Notes under the pieces: generated by a model
What the model was told of the DNA's origin: nothing
Databases searched by the model: none
The model's input: only the letters and a program-made list of their open reading frames with translations
Shown here: positions 22,521 to 34,656 of the stretch, in pieces
How the letters are laid out: every line of letters starts with the position of its first letter
Numbering within the stretch: the stretch's first letter is position 1
Assembly: GCF_027580225.2 (NCBI RefSeq)
Contig: NC_073346.2
Location: forward strand, 887,001 to 951,000
DNA from: Misgurnus anguillicaudatus
Lineage: Eukaryota > Chordata > Actinopteri > Cypriniformes > Cobitidae
Reading direction: 5' to 3'
Length of the DNA stretch: 64,000 bases
Made by a program: the position numbers and the translations under genes

Positions 22521-23015
22521 CTCATTTTATTGCCAGTTAGAAGAAGAGTAAGACTTTATAGTAGTAGATCTCTAACCTGTTCAGGAAATTACTCTAGGAA
22601 AATAGCTTTCTATTTTTCTTCTGGATAATTTATTTCTTTTTCTATTTTTCTTCTGGATAATTTATGAATAATTGTTTATATTGAATTGTTATGTTAAGTC
22701 AATACATAAACATAATACAAAATGTACTGTAAGTGCCTAATGCCTAAACATTAATATTGTCATCACATGGAAATCAAATAAAGATGTTATGAAGCAGTGT
22801 TGGATTTTTTGCTTACAGCAGCTGGAATATAACAGGGTCGTATTGGCACAGTTACAAAGTAGCATGGTTATTTGGCTATTATTATGCATTTAGGTTTAAA
22901 ATAATTATAGGGTTAATGTGCTTTTAAAAAGTTATACATATTATATTGGTCCCCATGTTTTAACTTTAGACTCAACCAATTGAAAAAGTGGGCGGGACAT
23001 ATGAGTGTATGGAAA
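22521..23015. other. No gene; one short direct repeat
   Basis: AT-rich. A direct repeat of 'ctatttttcttctggataa' occurs twice around 22608-22665. Otherwise nothing recognised. Confidence 0.4.
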
Positions 23016-23792
23016 CTAATTCAGATCGGGATAGTTTGTTAATTTTACCGCGAGATGTTGTGTCAGTGCAAGTTGGATAGCCTGTGCTTCCTCTCTAGCC
23101 TCTGGGTCAACTTCGTTGACGTCCTGTTGATGCGTTCACGCGATGTTGTCTTCCAAAGGTACGGTTTCGCCCGCTCGTTCACAGAAATTGTGCAAAACAG
23201 CACAAGTTAACACCACGCGACATTGCCTTGATGGTGTGCTCGCATCTGTGTGCAAGGCTTCTCCACCTTCTTTTAAGTCTTCCAAAAGCCATCTCTACTA
23301 AGTGCCTCTGAGCATCTGTCAAGTGACCATTGTCTGAATATGGCTTCTGTATCCAACTGAGTAGGGGATATGCTGGATCAGCTAATATTAATAACGGGAT
23401 GTCGACACCTTCAATGCGTTTTGAAGGGATGGGTGGAAACAGAGTGCCCCTCTGTGCCTTTTTGTACAATCCGGAGTTTGCAAACACTCGGGGATCATGC
23501 ACACTACCTGGCCATCCTATGCACACGTCCCTGAATATTCCTTTGTGGTCAACTACTGCCTGCATGACGATGGAGTAAAACCCTTTTCGGTTATAGTAGG
23601 CCGTTGCATTGGGGCCATTAGGGCGATCTATTTTTATGTGTGTACCATCCAGACAGCCAACTACTGTTGGAAATTCCCACTGATGGAGAAAAGAATCTAC
23701 TATTTGCTCGGACTCATTGGCATTTGGGAAGCACACAAAAATGGGTTGTAAATGTTGGCAGACAGCTTTGCAGAACTTCTGTGTGATTGCAA
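23016..23792 (-). pseudogene. PIF/Harbinger transposase (HARBI1-like), frameshifted
   Basis: The DDE nuclease of a Harbinger element. From an acceptor-like CAG before ATCAACG (about 23792), the frame reads INVAITQKFCKAVCQHLQPIF and on through the 185-residue stretch ending at 23179. Catalytic motifs: GCLDGTHIKID (first D), WPGSVHDPRVF, LADPAYPLL (second D) and VEMAFGRLKRRWR (E). A one-base deletion near 23218 ends that frame; the correct frame continues (CAVLHNFCERAGE, PEAREEAQAIQLALTQHL) to a stop at 23018-23016, with a TGA at 23138-23136. An upstream exon is missing or beyond a break. The Myb-like partner at 9061 is on the opposite strand 13 kb away and need not be from the same copy. Confidence 0.8.
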
Positions 23793-23850
23793 CGTTGATC
23801 TGCCTATGGGTCTAGGAGCAACCCAAACAGTACGGTTGAGTGAGAGCAGG

Positions 23851-23931
23851 TTGTTCCCTTTCAGTCGGTAACTACGACATCATGTCGTGACAGACAAATT
23901 GGGAACTCGCTTAGAGGGACCAATCTGTTTC
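23851..23931. mobile_element. DIRS terminal-repeat fragment
   Basis: 'ttccctttcagtcggtaac' through 'ttgggaactcgcttagag' and 'gaccaatctg' matches the terminal repeat of the DIRS element at 31334-35047 and the fragment at 56833. No DIRS coding sequence is attached here. Confidence 0.6.
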
Positions 23932-24267
23932 AATAGCTGCTTTTGCACTATCGGGCCTGTGCGAGCCAGGGCTTCAAACGGGCCTCACGGAGCCATTAGC
24001 CTCATACCTCCAGCTGTGTAGCCAAAATCAAGACGCGTTTGCATTGTCAAGCCAATAGCGCCGCAGCGCTTCAGAAAACCCCGCCCTTAATACGCCTACC
24101 TGGATGTAACGTCACACAACTCTGCCTGTTTTACCGTGAGGAAGTCACTTCAATCTGACAGGAGACGGGAGTGAGATCGCATCATCATACAACAAACATA
24201 AAGAACATAACTGAGGCGGCTGTTTGCACGGTGAAAGCCAAGATGAGAAGATAGAGATGTTTTCTCC
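23932..24267. other. No gene recognised
   Basis: Moderate-GC DNA. 'ttttgcactatcgggc' (about 23963) recurs inverted near 31330, next to the other DIRS terminus, so part of it may be DIRS-associated. Confidence 0.35.
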
Positions 24268-25019
24268 ATTCAATTCAATTCAATTTTATTTATATAGCGC
24301 TTTTCACAATACTCAATTGTTTCAAAGCAGCTTTACATTAATAGAAGCAGTAAAAGCACAGAAAAATGACAGATAGCACAACATAATAATAAATAGCATA
24401 AGCAGTCAAATTTGCTGCGGCTATGACTCGACATTATGAGCGAGCGTATTACTAATGTAACGTCTAGAAGAAGAAGCTAAGTTAAGCCCAAGCAGGCTAC
24501 CTCCCCGGGTTAAAAAAAACCCTAGGAGAAAAAACAAAAACCCCGGGTTGTTTAGCCGAGGAAATAAAAAATAAAAAGTCCTAGGAGGGAAAAAACCTTG
24601 TGAGATATACATGTATATACACACATATAAGCGGATAAGGAGATTAAGCGGAGAGTAAGCGGGTTCTGCCGGTGATCGTTGGTCAGGTATCAGCTGGGCA
24701 TCACATTGAGGGACGACCAGTAGATCAGAGGTGTGTCGACTTTCACATCTACCGGAACTGGGTCTGTTTGTCCCATTGTCCTCAGGGTCGAGGACAAGAC
24801 AGGGAGAGAAAAACAAAATCATATTAGCGTAGGGGCCGTTCACATGTAATGCAAGTGTCACACAGTGATGTGGTTTAATCAGCTTAGTTTCAGACAGACT
24901 AACTATTGCGGCATAATTATATTATCCACAGTTGAGGATTTTGCAAATTGGGGGCCCACTGCGACGGTATATATGGTAACTAAGGGTCACCTTCCGATCT
25001 TTAAGAGAAAATGAAACCT

Positions 25020-25410
25020 GTCGACCCGTTTGATTAAGGCCTGTAACCCCACTGTCGTCGTTAATGCAGGTTCAGTGGCAAACGGGTCTATATTGCATAC
25101 TATTTACAAGATCATGAGAAAACACCAACATCGCAACCTGACCATACGTGTCAACCCGTTTGACTAAGGCTGGAGGCCCCACTGTCGTCGTTAATGCAGG
25201 TTCAGTGGCAAACGGGTCTGTATGGCAAACTATTCACAAGACACATGAAAGCGCCAAAATCGCAACCCGACCATACATGCCAACCCGTTTGACTAAGGCC
25301 GGAAGCCCCACTGTCGTCGTTAATGCAGGTTCAGTGGCAAACGGGTTTGTATGGCATCCTATTCACAAGACACACGAAAGTTCTAAAATCGCAATCCGAC
25401 CATACGTTAA
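25020..25410 (-). repeat. 3'UTR tandem repeat of LINE copy A, three ~130-bp units
   Basis: Units start at about 25025, 25155 and 25284. Each contains CCCGTTTG...CAAACGGG and, inside it, CACTG...CAGTG as nested inverted pairs. Homologous to the five-unit array in copy B. Short open frames across it are by-products of the repeat. Confidence 0.85.
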
Positions 25411-25512
25411 GATAAGGTTTTTATTTATTTATTTGGTTGGTCTGTGTTATGACCGCGAGTGCTTTGTTCCGTACAAATAACTATTTCGAGTTAAGTACCT
25501 TTACTAGACAAA

Positions 25513-28500
25513 TTATGCGAATGCTTTGTTGAAGAGAAAAGTTTTAAGTCTAGATTTAAAATTATCGACTGTGTCCGATTCTCGGACATCGGTTGGTAAA
25601 TCATTCCAGAGCTTAGGGGCTATGTAGGAAAAGGATCTTCCACTTTTAGACACTTTTGATAGTCTAGGGATAATCAAGAGACCAGAATTTTGCGACCATA
25701 GTGTGCGTGATGGATTGTATTCTGATAGTAATACTCTAAGATATGAGGGTGCTAGGCCATTTAAGGCTTTGTAGGTGATTAGTGATATTTTAAATTGTAT
25801 GCGATATTTAACTGGTAGCCAGTGTAAAGATGCCAGAATTGGGCTTATGTGGTCATACTTTTTAGATCGAGTAAGTACCCTTGCGGAAGCGTTTTGAACT
25901 AGCTGAAGCTTGTTTACTTGATTTGCATGGCATCCCCCAAGTAGCGAGTTACTATAGTCTATTCTAGAGGTCATAAAAGCATGGATAAGCTTCTCTGCGT
26001 CAGATGTAGACAGTATATGGCGTATTTTCGAGATATTTCTAAGATGGAAGAATGCTGTGCGGCAGACGTTGGCGATATGACTATCGAAGGATAAGTTGCT
26101 GTCGAACATCGTACCTAAGTTCCTAACCGTGGAAGATGGCACCACAGTGCAGCCATCTATGTGCAACTTGTAATCTGACATATTATGTTTGTAGCGATTC
26201 GGTTCAATAATAAGTATCTCTGTCTTATTGGAGTTCAGCTTAGGAAAGTTATGTGCCATCCAGTCACTAACATCGCTAAGGCAGTCTGTTAGCTTAGAAA
26301 ACGTGTGTGTTTCGCTGGGATGTGAGGAGATGTAAAGCTGGGTATCATCCGCATAGCAGTGAAAACTTATGTTATGTTTCCTGATAATGTCTCCTAGAGG
26401 TAACATGTATAACGAGAACAGGATAGGACCTAAAACCGTTCCCTGCGGTACTCCGTATTTAACCAGGGAGTGATATGACTCTTCCTCGTTTACATAAACA
26501 AAGTGATAGGATTGGTTAGATATGACCTAAACCAGGCTAGCGCCTGACCACTGATACCAACATAGTTTTCTAGTCTATTGAGTAAGATTGTGTAATCTAT
26601 TGTGTCAAAGGCTGCGCTAAGGTCTAATAATATAAGAATTGAGATTTCACCACGATCGGATGTTAATAGGAGGTCATTTGTAACTCTAAGCAACGCTGTC
26701 TCTGTGCTATGGTGGGGCCTGAATCCTGATTGGAACTTTTCATATGTACTATTATTTGTCAAGAATGTGCGTAACTGGCTTGCCACTACCTTTTCTAATA
26801 TTTTCGAAAGAAAAGGGAGATTTGAGATTGGTCTAAAGTTATTAAGCTCTCCCTGATCAAGCTGTGGTTTTTTAATCAGCGGTTTAATAACTGCTAGTTT
26901 GAAAGCTGTTGGAACGTATCCTATTTCTAGCGATGAGTTAAAGATATTTAGAACCGGGGTTGACACTACAGGGAATACCTCTTTAAGTAGTTTTGTGGGA
27001 ACGGGGTCTAATATACAGGACGATGATTTGGATGATGTAACTAGTCTAGAGAGCTCATCTATTGTAGTAGGTTTAAATGAATCAAGATGTTCGTATGGTA
27101 GTCTAGTGTTAAGTGAACTAATAGGTAGAGTGGTGGCTGCCTGGGTAGCTACGATGTTTTCCCTTATAGCCGTAATTTTGTTAGAAAAGAAGTTCATGAA
27201 GTCGTTACTATTGTGTTGAAGTTTACTACTGGTTTCTGTTTGTTCTTTGTTTCTAGTCAGTTTTGCAACTGTGCTAAAGAGGAAACGAGGGTTATTATGA
27301 TTCTCATTTATAAGCTTGCTAAGATAGGTAGATCTGGCGGTTTTATTAGCCTGTCTGTACTGTTTAACACTCTCTTTCCATGCTGCACGCCATACCTCTA
27401 ACTTTGTGCTTCTATAATTTCTTTCCATTTTCCTAGTTGCCTTTTTGAGTGCTGCGGTGTGATGGTCATACCATGGAGCTGGCGGTTTTTCTTTGATTCT
27501 CTTTTTTCGAATGGGAGCAACGGCATCCAATGTGTTAGAACAGACATTGTTTAGGTTTTCTATTACAATATCTAGATCGTCACAGTTATCTGTGTTTAAT
27601 GTTTAATTTGGGACAGGTCTGGAAGAGTGCTAATAAAGCTATCTTTAGTGGTGGAAATTATTGTTCTGGCTAATCTGTAGCATGTTGTGGATTGAGTGAT
27701 CCTATCTAGAGGTACAGTGTATGACACAAGGTAATGGTCAGAAACTGCATCACTCTGAGGTGATATTTTGATGTCATTAATATTGAGTCCGAGTGACAGA
27801 ATTAAGTCTAATGTGTGCTTACGAGTATGCGTTGGCCCTGTCACGTTTTGTCTAATATTGAGAGAATTTAGAACATCCATAAACGCACGTCCTAATGCAT
27901 CTTTTGGGTTATCCACATGAATATTAAAATCACCAACGATAAGAGCTTTATCTACAGTGACTACAAGCTCAGACAGGAAATCTGCTATTTCTTTAAGGAA
28001 ATCTGCATGGTGGCCCGGAGGTCTATAGATTGTAGCTAAGGCAAAAGACAGCTGTTTGTGGTTACGAATAGTTATTTCCATATTTAACAACATTAGTTCA
28101 AATGATTTAAATTTTAGTTCAGATTTTTGGTTTACTTTAAAAATGTTGTTGTATATTGTAGCTACACCACCCCCTCTCCCCTTTAACCGAGGTTCGTGTT
28201 TATAATAATAGTCTTGTGGGGTGGATTCGTTTAAACTAATGTAGTCGTCTGCTTTAAGCCAGGTTTCTGTTAAACAGAGTGCATCTAAGTTTTGGTCTGT
28301 AATTATTTCATTGACAATAGGTTCTTTATTGGTAAGCGATCTAATGTTAAGAAGGCCGAATTTTAACATTCGAGGTTCATCTGTTAATGTATTGTTTTCT
28401 AATTTTATATTAATCAGATTTGTACCAGGTGAGGCAAGCGGTGCTCTGTATTTATTTGTTCGGGGAACAGATACAGTTGAAATGTGTTGATATTCTGGTA

Positions 28501-28540
28501 AGATTGACTCGAAGTGCTGGGATATAAGTGATCTTGACAT
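25513..28540 (-). pseudogene. LINE ORF2 (endonuclease + reverse transcriptase), copy A
   Basis: About 1008 residues long before damage. N-terminal endonuclease: FGLLNIRSL, LCLTETWL, GRGGGVATIY, IYRPPGHHADF, VGDFNIHVDN and SDHYLVSY. Reverse transcriptase: [48 protein letters not shown], and [12 protein letters not shown] with the catalytic YADD. The frame shifts twice relative to copy B: a net insertion near 27590 (ending the first frame at 27596) and a one-base deletion near 26515 (ending the second at 26490); the third frame runs to the natural stop at 25513. No other stops are seen. Confidence 0.9.
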
Positions 28541-28628
28541 ATCACGGCAGCTAACAGACGGAGGGTTAAGCCGATCCGTCTGTTTCCTGACCTGTACCCT
28601 GGATAGTCAGACTGTATTAGAAGTAAGA

Positions 28629-29903
28629 CTATTGGTCAGATTTATATTTCCCCCGGAAATGCTTCCAATTGTCTATAAACCCTACGTTATGCTGAGGGCA
28701 CCATTTTGACATCCAGTCGTGAAGAGACAGTAATCTGCTGTAAGTTTCATCCCCCCGGTAGGCGGGGAGGGGACCAGAGCATATTACATTGTCTGACATT
28801 GTTTTAGCAATTTCACATATCTCTTTAATATTATCTTTGGTGATCTCCGACTGGCGGAGTCTGGTGTCATTCGTGCCGGGGTGAATAACAATTTTAGAAA
28901 ACTTACGCTTAGCATTAGCCAGCACTTTAAGTTTTGATCTAATGTCTGAAGACCTGGCTCCCGGTATACAATCGACTATGGTGGCTGGTGCCTCAATGTT
29001 CGCGTTTCTAAGTATCGAATCTCCAATAACCAAGGCACTATTAACAGACGTCTCAGTCGGTTTATTGCTTAGAATATCGAACCTGTTAGAAATTACCAGG
29101 GGGGTCTTGGGTGGGCACCGGATACGACTGTGCCGCCTGACAGTCACCCAGTTAGTCGGCCGCCTTGACTCAGATGACGGAACCGAGCTATGTGTATTAT
29201 GTTAAATACTAGGCGCACCCGAAACAGTGTTTGTAGCATTAGCGGTATTAACGTTTGTAGCATTAGCGGTATTAACGTTTGTAGCATTAGCGGTATTAGC
29301 GTTTGTAGCATTAGCGGCATTAGCGTTTGTAGCATTAGTGGTATTAGCGTTTGTAGCATTAGCGGTATTGCTGTCATCAACTAGCGTTTGGATGCGCGCT
29401 GCTAGTTCTGCAATCTTATCCGTCAGCCTTACTACTTCAATACACTTAGCACAAGTAAACCCCTCTGTGCTGATGGAAGAAGCTAAACTGTACATGTGGC
29501 AAGTAATGCAGGTTACAATAACAAGCGAAGTCTTACCGCTTTCATGTTGGGTAATGGCGTCTTCGGTCACCTGGACGCGGTCCGTGAAGCTACATCGCGA
29601 GGGAAGCTCGCTCGCAGCACGCCCCCGATCGCCTGCGGACGTCTGTAGCCAGGGTGATGTGAGGCACGCTGAATCTGCGAAGGCCGGGCAGCAGCTCCTC
29701 CACGGCTTCCCGATCGCTTTCATTCTGGGCGATGGCGTCTCCGTTCCCTCGAGCGCGGTCCGTGAAGCTGCACCGCGTAGGGTGTTCGCTTTTTGCACGC
29801 CTCGGTCACTTGTGGACGTCTGGAGCCTGGGTGAACTGGGCGCTGTACGTCGCGTAGGATTTGCGATAACCGGGTATCAACTGCTCCAAAGCTTCCCGCT
29901 CAT
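28629..29903 (-). pseudogene. LINE ORF1 (zinc ribbon + SGNH esterase), copy A
   Basis: The N-terminal region reads REALEQLIPGYRKSYATY and meets a TGA at 29808-29806. An extra G in the run near 29620 shifts the frame. A PHD-like ribbon follows (CITCHMYSL...FTCAKC), then a coiled-coil stretch, the Asn/Ala minisatellite and a stop after SGAPSI. The esterase part keeps VIGDSILRN (Ser) and HPGTNDT, but a deletion of about 70 bp near 28645 removes the DGLHPS block that copy B retains, so the catalytic Asp-His is gone. ORF1 of CR1-like elements is known to carry PHD and esterase domains. Confidence 0.85.
29222..29375 (-). repeat. 24-bp coding minisatellite in LINE ORF1, copy A
   Basis: About six copies of a 24-bp unit (gtttgtagcattagcggtat on the plus strand) encoding Asn-Ala-Asn-Thr-Ala-Asn-Ala-Thr. 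Copy B has about five. Confidence 0.9.
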
Positions 29904-31333
29904 CTGCGGTGTTACTCTTGAAGTTTATGTTGGCTGCACATGAGCGATCTCACGACGAGACAATAGCAGATCAATAAGCAATAGTAAACTTTATGAAGTA
30001 GGATAATTACAAATAAAGCGTTCATCTACCTAATGTGCCATTATACTATATATACACAATATTTTAAAGAATATAACGAGTCCTAGTTTTACATTTATGT
30101 AAAATAATCTTATTTTAAAATACAGGTATGCACGTGTGTCTAAATATGTAACGTTAAGTTTGTAATTATAGTTCTATGGCAATGTAAACATACTTACACA
30201 TTATAAGAGGTGTAATATCTTTAATCATGAAAACGTTAATAGGTGAGCATCACATGAAACACAAGGTAACTGTTTAATAGCTATTTCAATAATGTGTCAA
30301 TCAATAAATACTTTTGTCTATAAAGAACTGCCTGAATAGGACTGAAAATCACTTTACTTGCATCTCAAAAATAAAAACGTTTGAGAAATCATTAGAAAAT
30401 GTACTCGTTAAGAATCAACTCTGAATATACACAAGTATTTAAAAAGCTATGTTACAGTGGTTAAGTTAATGATGGTTATATTTACCATTTTGTTGCATCT
30501 TACCATTTCTGTGTTTTAGATGTGATCCTTATTAAGCAATCATTTTCAATAAACTGACAAGCAGCCGTAGTAATAATAGCGCGTTACTTTATTTACATAT
30601 GAAGTTTATATCAATGGACAAACAGTGTATTTAAAGACATCTCCTCCGGACGGATTTTAACATCCATGGCTCCTGTCGTCTCATCATCATCATCTTCGTT
30701 TCATCTCCTGCTCTTGCATCTGTTGCTGTGGCATCTCTCTACACAAAATAAAAACTCCTGGATGACAAACTGAAAGCTTTACGTTGGGATTTTTTCTGTA
30801 AAACAGACACAAAAGAATAAAGCAGCACATGTGATGTTTTGTATAAAGGGTTTGTAAATACACATACAGTATACCGACATATAAATTGCTACATTCCTTT
30901 AAGAGTTAAATTAATCTCCAAAATACCAGAAAGCATGGCTATGACTAATATAATAAAACCATGGTTACTTTTTCTAAGGGCTGACTAAAAAATTCAACAG
31001 AGATGACAATATAACACAAAAAAACACAATAAACACCCATGTAAGACACTTATGCAATCGTTATTTGTATTGTATTTTAAGTGTTTTGTATGCAAACGTT
31101 ATGTAGCACTCACCGACTGTAGATACCATCGTGACTCAAGTGATCGCTTCTTTAATACATGGACGATGAAATGATGATCCAACACACATCTTTAATTTTT
31201 CAGCACTGTTGCACTTTAAACACTTTGTTCTGTGCCCGAAACTTTATAAACTTCTCCCGAACCAGTAGCGGTGTGCGCCGGATCCTTAGCGTGGCGAGTT
31301 CGGCCTCGGCAGACACTGGCACACCCGCTTGAA
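29904..31333. other. No clear gene; weak minus-strand exon signals
   Basis: AT-rich. On the minus strand an acceptor TTTTGTGTAG at about 30739 precedes a short open stretch (EMPQQQMQEQEMKRR) ending in TGA at 30692-30690, with AATAAA at 30593-30588, like a terminal exon. A donor-like GTCG|GTGAGTG lies near 31110 after an ATG. I could not join these into a convincing protein. Confidence 0.2.
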
Positions 31334-31699
31334 GCCCGATAGTGCAAACACGGCTAATAACTACTAAAACGGCAATAAACTTGGCATTGAGATATTTGCA
31401 TAATGCTGCCAGGTGCGTATATAAGCAGCATGTGCAAATATGGAAATTAGCTTTTTCGCTTCGAAAGCCGGCATTATCTGCTACTGAGAAGCTACTTGCT
31501 CTTCTGGGAACGGTTGCTGAAGTTGATTGACAAGCAGTACTAACACAACGGAAGCTCGCAGTATTCCACTGCTCTGCATCTTTTTTGTTTTGAGTTTAGC
31601 GTTGCCTCTCCCTGTGCGCATCATCAGCTGAGCACCTAAAGAGAGATTTCCCTATAAAAGAGTGATACGTGAGAGCTCTGTGTCTTTTTAAAGCCGACC

Positions 31700-32004
31700 C
31701 ACTCTCTCGTATATTTGGAGATCAGCGTCCTTTTCAGGATAGATTTTCATCCGTGCGATCTTGGATGCGAGAAGTATAAGGGCTCCAGAGACGGTCACGA
31801 GCTCTGCCTTCGTGCTTGGGCATCGAGCACGCCGAGGCTGCGTTCGTGGAGAGTTTTTGTTCTCTCTGTGAGAGCATAACCCTCTTGGATTGTGGAGATG
31901 ACTGTCGTTTCTACGGGAACGATGTCCGCGCCTTTGCAGTGCTGAACGCCGCCATGGTGCGGCTGCCAAGCGCTCGCAGGACGCTCTGCGCATCACTATG
32001 CTGA
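31700..32004 (+). pseudogene. DIRS gag-like zinc-finger region
   Basis: DGHELCLRA then, one frame over, CLGIEHAEAAFVESFCSLC: the Cys-X2-Cys...His-Ala-Glu-Ala...Cys-X2-Cys motif typical of fish DIRS ORF1. A frame change within the motif and later stops show it is dead. Confidence 0.6.
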
Positions 32005-32169
32005 GTAGGTCGGGGGATGCGCAGAGACCGCAGAGTCGTGTTCTACGATTTCTGCCGAATCTACTGGACCTCCTTCTGGTCACTACAGTGAAAGCGTCCG
32101 ATGCACATGTACTGCGTGCAAAAGTCGATGTCCTGCTGGCGAAGGACGTATCGAGCCGGTCCCTCTTAC

Positions 32170-33144
32170 CGAGATGATGATAGGGTTTTTCCAGCCTTTA
32201 TCTCATAGTACCCAAAATACGCAGCGGATTACGACCAATTTGATTTACGCACCGCTCTCCAAATGAGATCCTTCAGGATGATAACACCGAAGCACGTATT
32301 TCAATGTTCAGATCGCTATGCAGCCTTAGATCTATAGACGTGTACTTCATGTGTTCATCTCCCATCGCCACAGGCCGTTTCTTCGCTCTGTGTTCGTGGG
32401 GAGGGCATATCAATACAAAGTACCACCATTCGAGCTGTCTCTCTCTCCTCGTGTCTTCATAAAAATGTTAGAGACGGCATTAAAGCCCCCGAGAGAGAGC
32501 GGTGTTTGCATTCTGCTTATATTTATGTCGGCTTATAATAGCTCATCCTCGGCAGACACTGCGCGAACACAGAGACTTAATGCATCGGCATCTCGCTCGT
32601 TTTTAAAAGTCTTCAGGTCAACTGGGAAAAGAGCAAACTTTGCCCCGTGCAGAGGACCTTTTTTCTCGGTGTGGAACTAGACTCCATCGATGTATCGGCA
32701 TGCTTAACAGAAGCGTGCATCCAGTCAATTCTGACTTGCCTCGGTTCATTTCGAGGGAAAAACGCGGCCCCTCTGAAACAATTTCAGAAGCTCCTGGGGC
32801 ATATGGCAGCAGCTGCGGCTGTGACACCGCTCGGGCTGCTCCATATAAGAGCATATCCATTGTCGCCTATTTTATTCACTAACCGAGGGCAGCCTCGGCG
32901 TGGATGTGTTGGCACACAGCTGGCCGCGGGGATGCGCAAATACGCATTCCCTCCAGTGAGCTTAATCGCACAGACTCTGTGCAAAGTCAGGCAGGACGAG
33001 GAGGGATTTCTCTGGTCGCGCCTTACTGGACGACCAGGAATTGATTCCAGAACTGATGCCCCTCTCGACAGCCCCTCCCTGATGGATTCCCTGGCACGTT
33101 TGCACCCGCACCCCAACCTGTGGTATCTCCACGTTGGTCGCTGA
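32170..33144 (+). pseudogene. DIRS reverse transcriptase and RNase H remnant
   Basis: RT segments HRHRPFLRSVFVGRAYQYK and FELSLSPRVFIKMLETAL lie around 32360-32490; the place where the YLDD active site should be (about 32510-32540) has degenerated. FFLGVELDSI and APLKQFQKLLGHMAAAAAV (32660-32830) mark the thumb/RNase H junction, followed by FPPVSLIAQTLCKVRQDEEG (32950-33005). Several frames are needed to read it. Confidence 0.75.
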
Positions 33145-34230
33145 GCACGCGGTAGGTTTAGGTGATTTATCGCAACGGTATCTAACACCATCACTGCAGC
33201 GCGAGCGCCGTCTTCTGGACACGCGTAAACGCTTAAATAACCCGTTCGTTGTCTGGTGCTCTTCGCAACGCGAGGACTGCCGAGAATGCCCCATTAATGT
33301 CGTGCTTTCATACCTTCATCACCGTTTGGAGCGTAGGCTGTCACCCTCCACCATTTAAGTTGATATTGCCGCCCCATCTGCACATCACTCTATAATAAAC
33401 GGCAGATCGGTCGGCCAGCACGATTTAGTTATTAGGTTTTTAAGAGGTGCTCGAAGGCTGAATCCTTCGCGCCCTCCCTCTATTCCTCCTTGGTACCTGT
33501 CCATGGTGCTGAAAAGCCCTGCAGGGACCTCCATTCGAGCCTCTGCAGTCTGTGAGTCTGAAGTTTTTATAAATGAAAGCTCTGACCCTGCTCACATTGG
33601 CCTCAGTTAAGAGGGTAGGGGATCTACATGCATTGTCCATTGACGATTCGTGCCTTCATTTGGTCCTGCTGTCTCGAGCGTAACACTCAGACCCAGACCA
33701 GGCTACATGCCCAAAGTTCCCACCACTCCCTTCAGAGATCAGGTGGTGAGCTTGCAAGCGCTGGTCCCGGAGGAGGAAGACCCAACCATGGCTTTGTTGT
33801 ACCCCGTACGCGCACTGCGACTCTACCTGGTTTGCACGCAAAGCCTCAGGACCTCAGATCAGCTATTTGTTTGTTATGATGTTCAGCAGAGAGGGGAAGC
33901 TGTTACTAGCAGAGGATGTCTCATTGGGTAGTTGATACTATCCCCTTGCTTTTAATCTGCAGGGCATTCCTTGTCCATTTAATTTGAGAGCGCACTCCAC
34001 TAGGAGTGTTACTCATTTTGGGCACTCGCTCGTGGTTCCTCACTAACAGACATCTGCAGAGCTGCTGGTTGGACGACATGTATACGTTTATTAGATTTTA
34101 CAGTGTTCGTATCGAGCCTGTCTCCTCTCGTGTTCTTTCCTCATCAGGGGGAGCACGGAGAACAGAGTCGCACGTCGGCTTGCAGCCTCCGACTGGAAGG
34201 CCATTAAGACAAAAATGCGTAATGGTTTGA
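33145..34230 (+). pseudogene. DIRS tyrosine recombinase remnant
   Basis: N-terminal arm: RKRLNNPFVVWCSSQ, LSYLHHRLERRLSPSTIKV and VIRFLRGARRLNPSRPPSI. Catalytic region: SVKRVGDLHALSIDD (first Arg, about 33610), TLRPRPGYMPKVPTTPF, LRTSDQLFVCY, then RAHSTRS (His-x-x-Arg, 33993-34004) and IRFYSVRIEPVSSRVL with the nucleophilic Tyr codon at 34099-34101. Catalytic codons survive but are scattered over frames with stops between. Confidence 0.8.
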
Positions 34231-34656
34231 TTTGTCCTTCCTCCGCTGCCCTGCCAGCCTGATGTTGCAGAGCAGCCTTTCACTAGCTGCATCCTCGCGA
34301 ACCTACGTGTTTGGCTCGGGCATCCACATTGCATCCCACCGGGTTCCTTTGTGAGTATTTTTCTGTGGGGTTAATCCTACTAACCCACGTTTCCCTCAGC
34401 AGAGCGCTGCTTTGCTTACACAGCCACGGCTGTCTTTTTCCTCAACTAAGGTTGACTTTCGCCCACCATTAGCCCTTAAGAGGGGCGGTGGATTCCTATC
34501 CCGCTCAGATAGGGCGCTTCCCAGTCGCTGGCACTACTGTGGGGTTAAAGGAACATCTAGTGCCCGGCCTTCTGCCTTAATCCTATTTCTCCATCTCCTT
34601 AAGTGGAATCGGAGGGCTTTTTGCAGACACTGGAAGAGGTCAGCTCCTAGTGGCGT

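Larger units (their letters stand above)
24268..29903 (-). mobile_element. L2/CR1-group LINE, copy A (5' truncated, 5.6 kb)
   Basis: Minus-strand copy: ORF1 remnant 29903-28629, ORF2 28540-25513, 3'UTR with tandem repeats and the (GAATT)n tail at about 24268. It aligns throughout with copy B (56974-63222); homology to B ends near 29903, inside ORF1, so the 5' leader and the first dozen codons are missing. No target duplication is evident. Confidence 0.9.

Noticed and set aside
24421..24861. 146-residue minus-strand frame upstream of the LINE tail
   Set aside because: Lies wholly in the LINE A 3'UTR; the matching region in copy B is not open.
25020..25410. Possible CRISPR-like array (regular repeats with palindromic parts)
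   Set aside because: Units are ~130 bp with no unique spacers, the genome is eukaryotic and the array is part of a LINE 3'UTR.
25148..25480. 110-residue frame with repeated 'VVVNAGSVANG' segments, and its counterparts near 62034-62306
   Set aside because: By-product of the LINE 3'UTR tandem repeat; on the antisense side of the element.
29227..29943. 238-residue plus-strand frame with 'FVALAVLT' repeats resembling a membrane protein
   Set aside because: Antisense of the Asn/Ala minisatellite and LINE ORF1.
31688..32083. 131-residue Arg-rich minus-strand frame
   Set aside because: Antisense of the DIRS gag-like region.
32784..33294. 136- and 110-residue minus-strand frames
   Set aside because: Antisense shadows of the DIRS RNase H/recombinase region.
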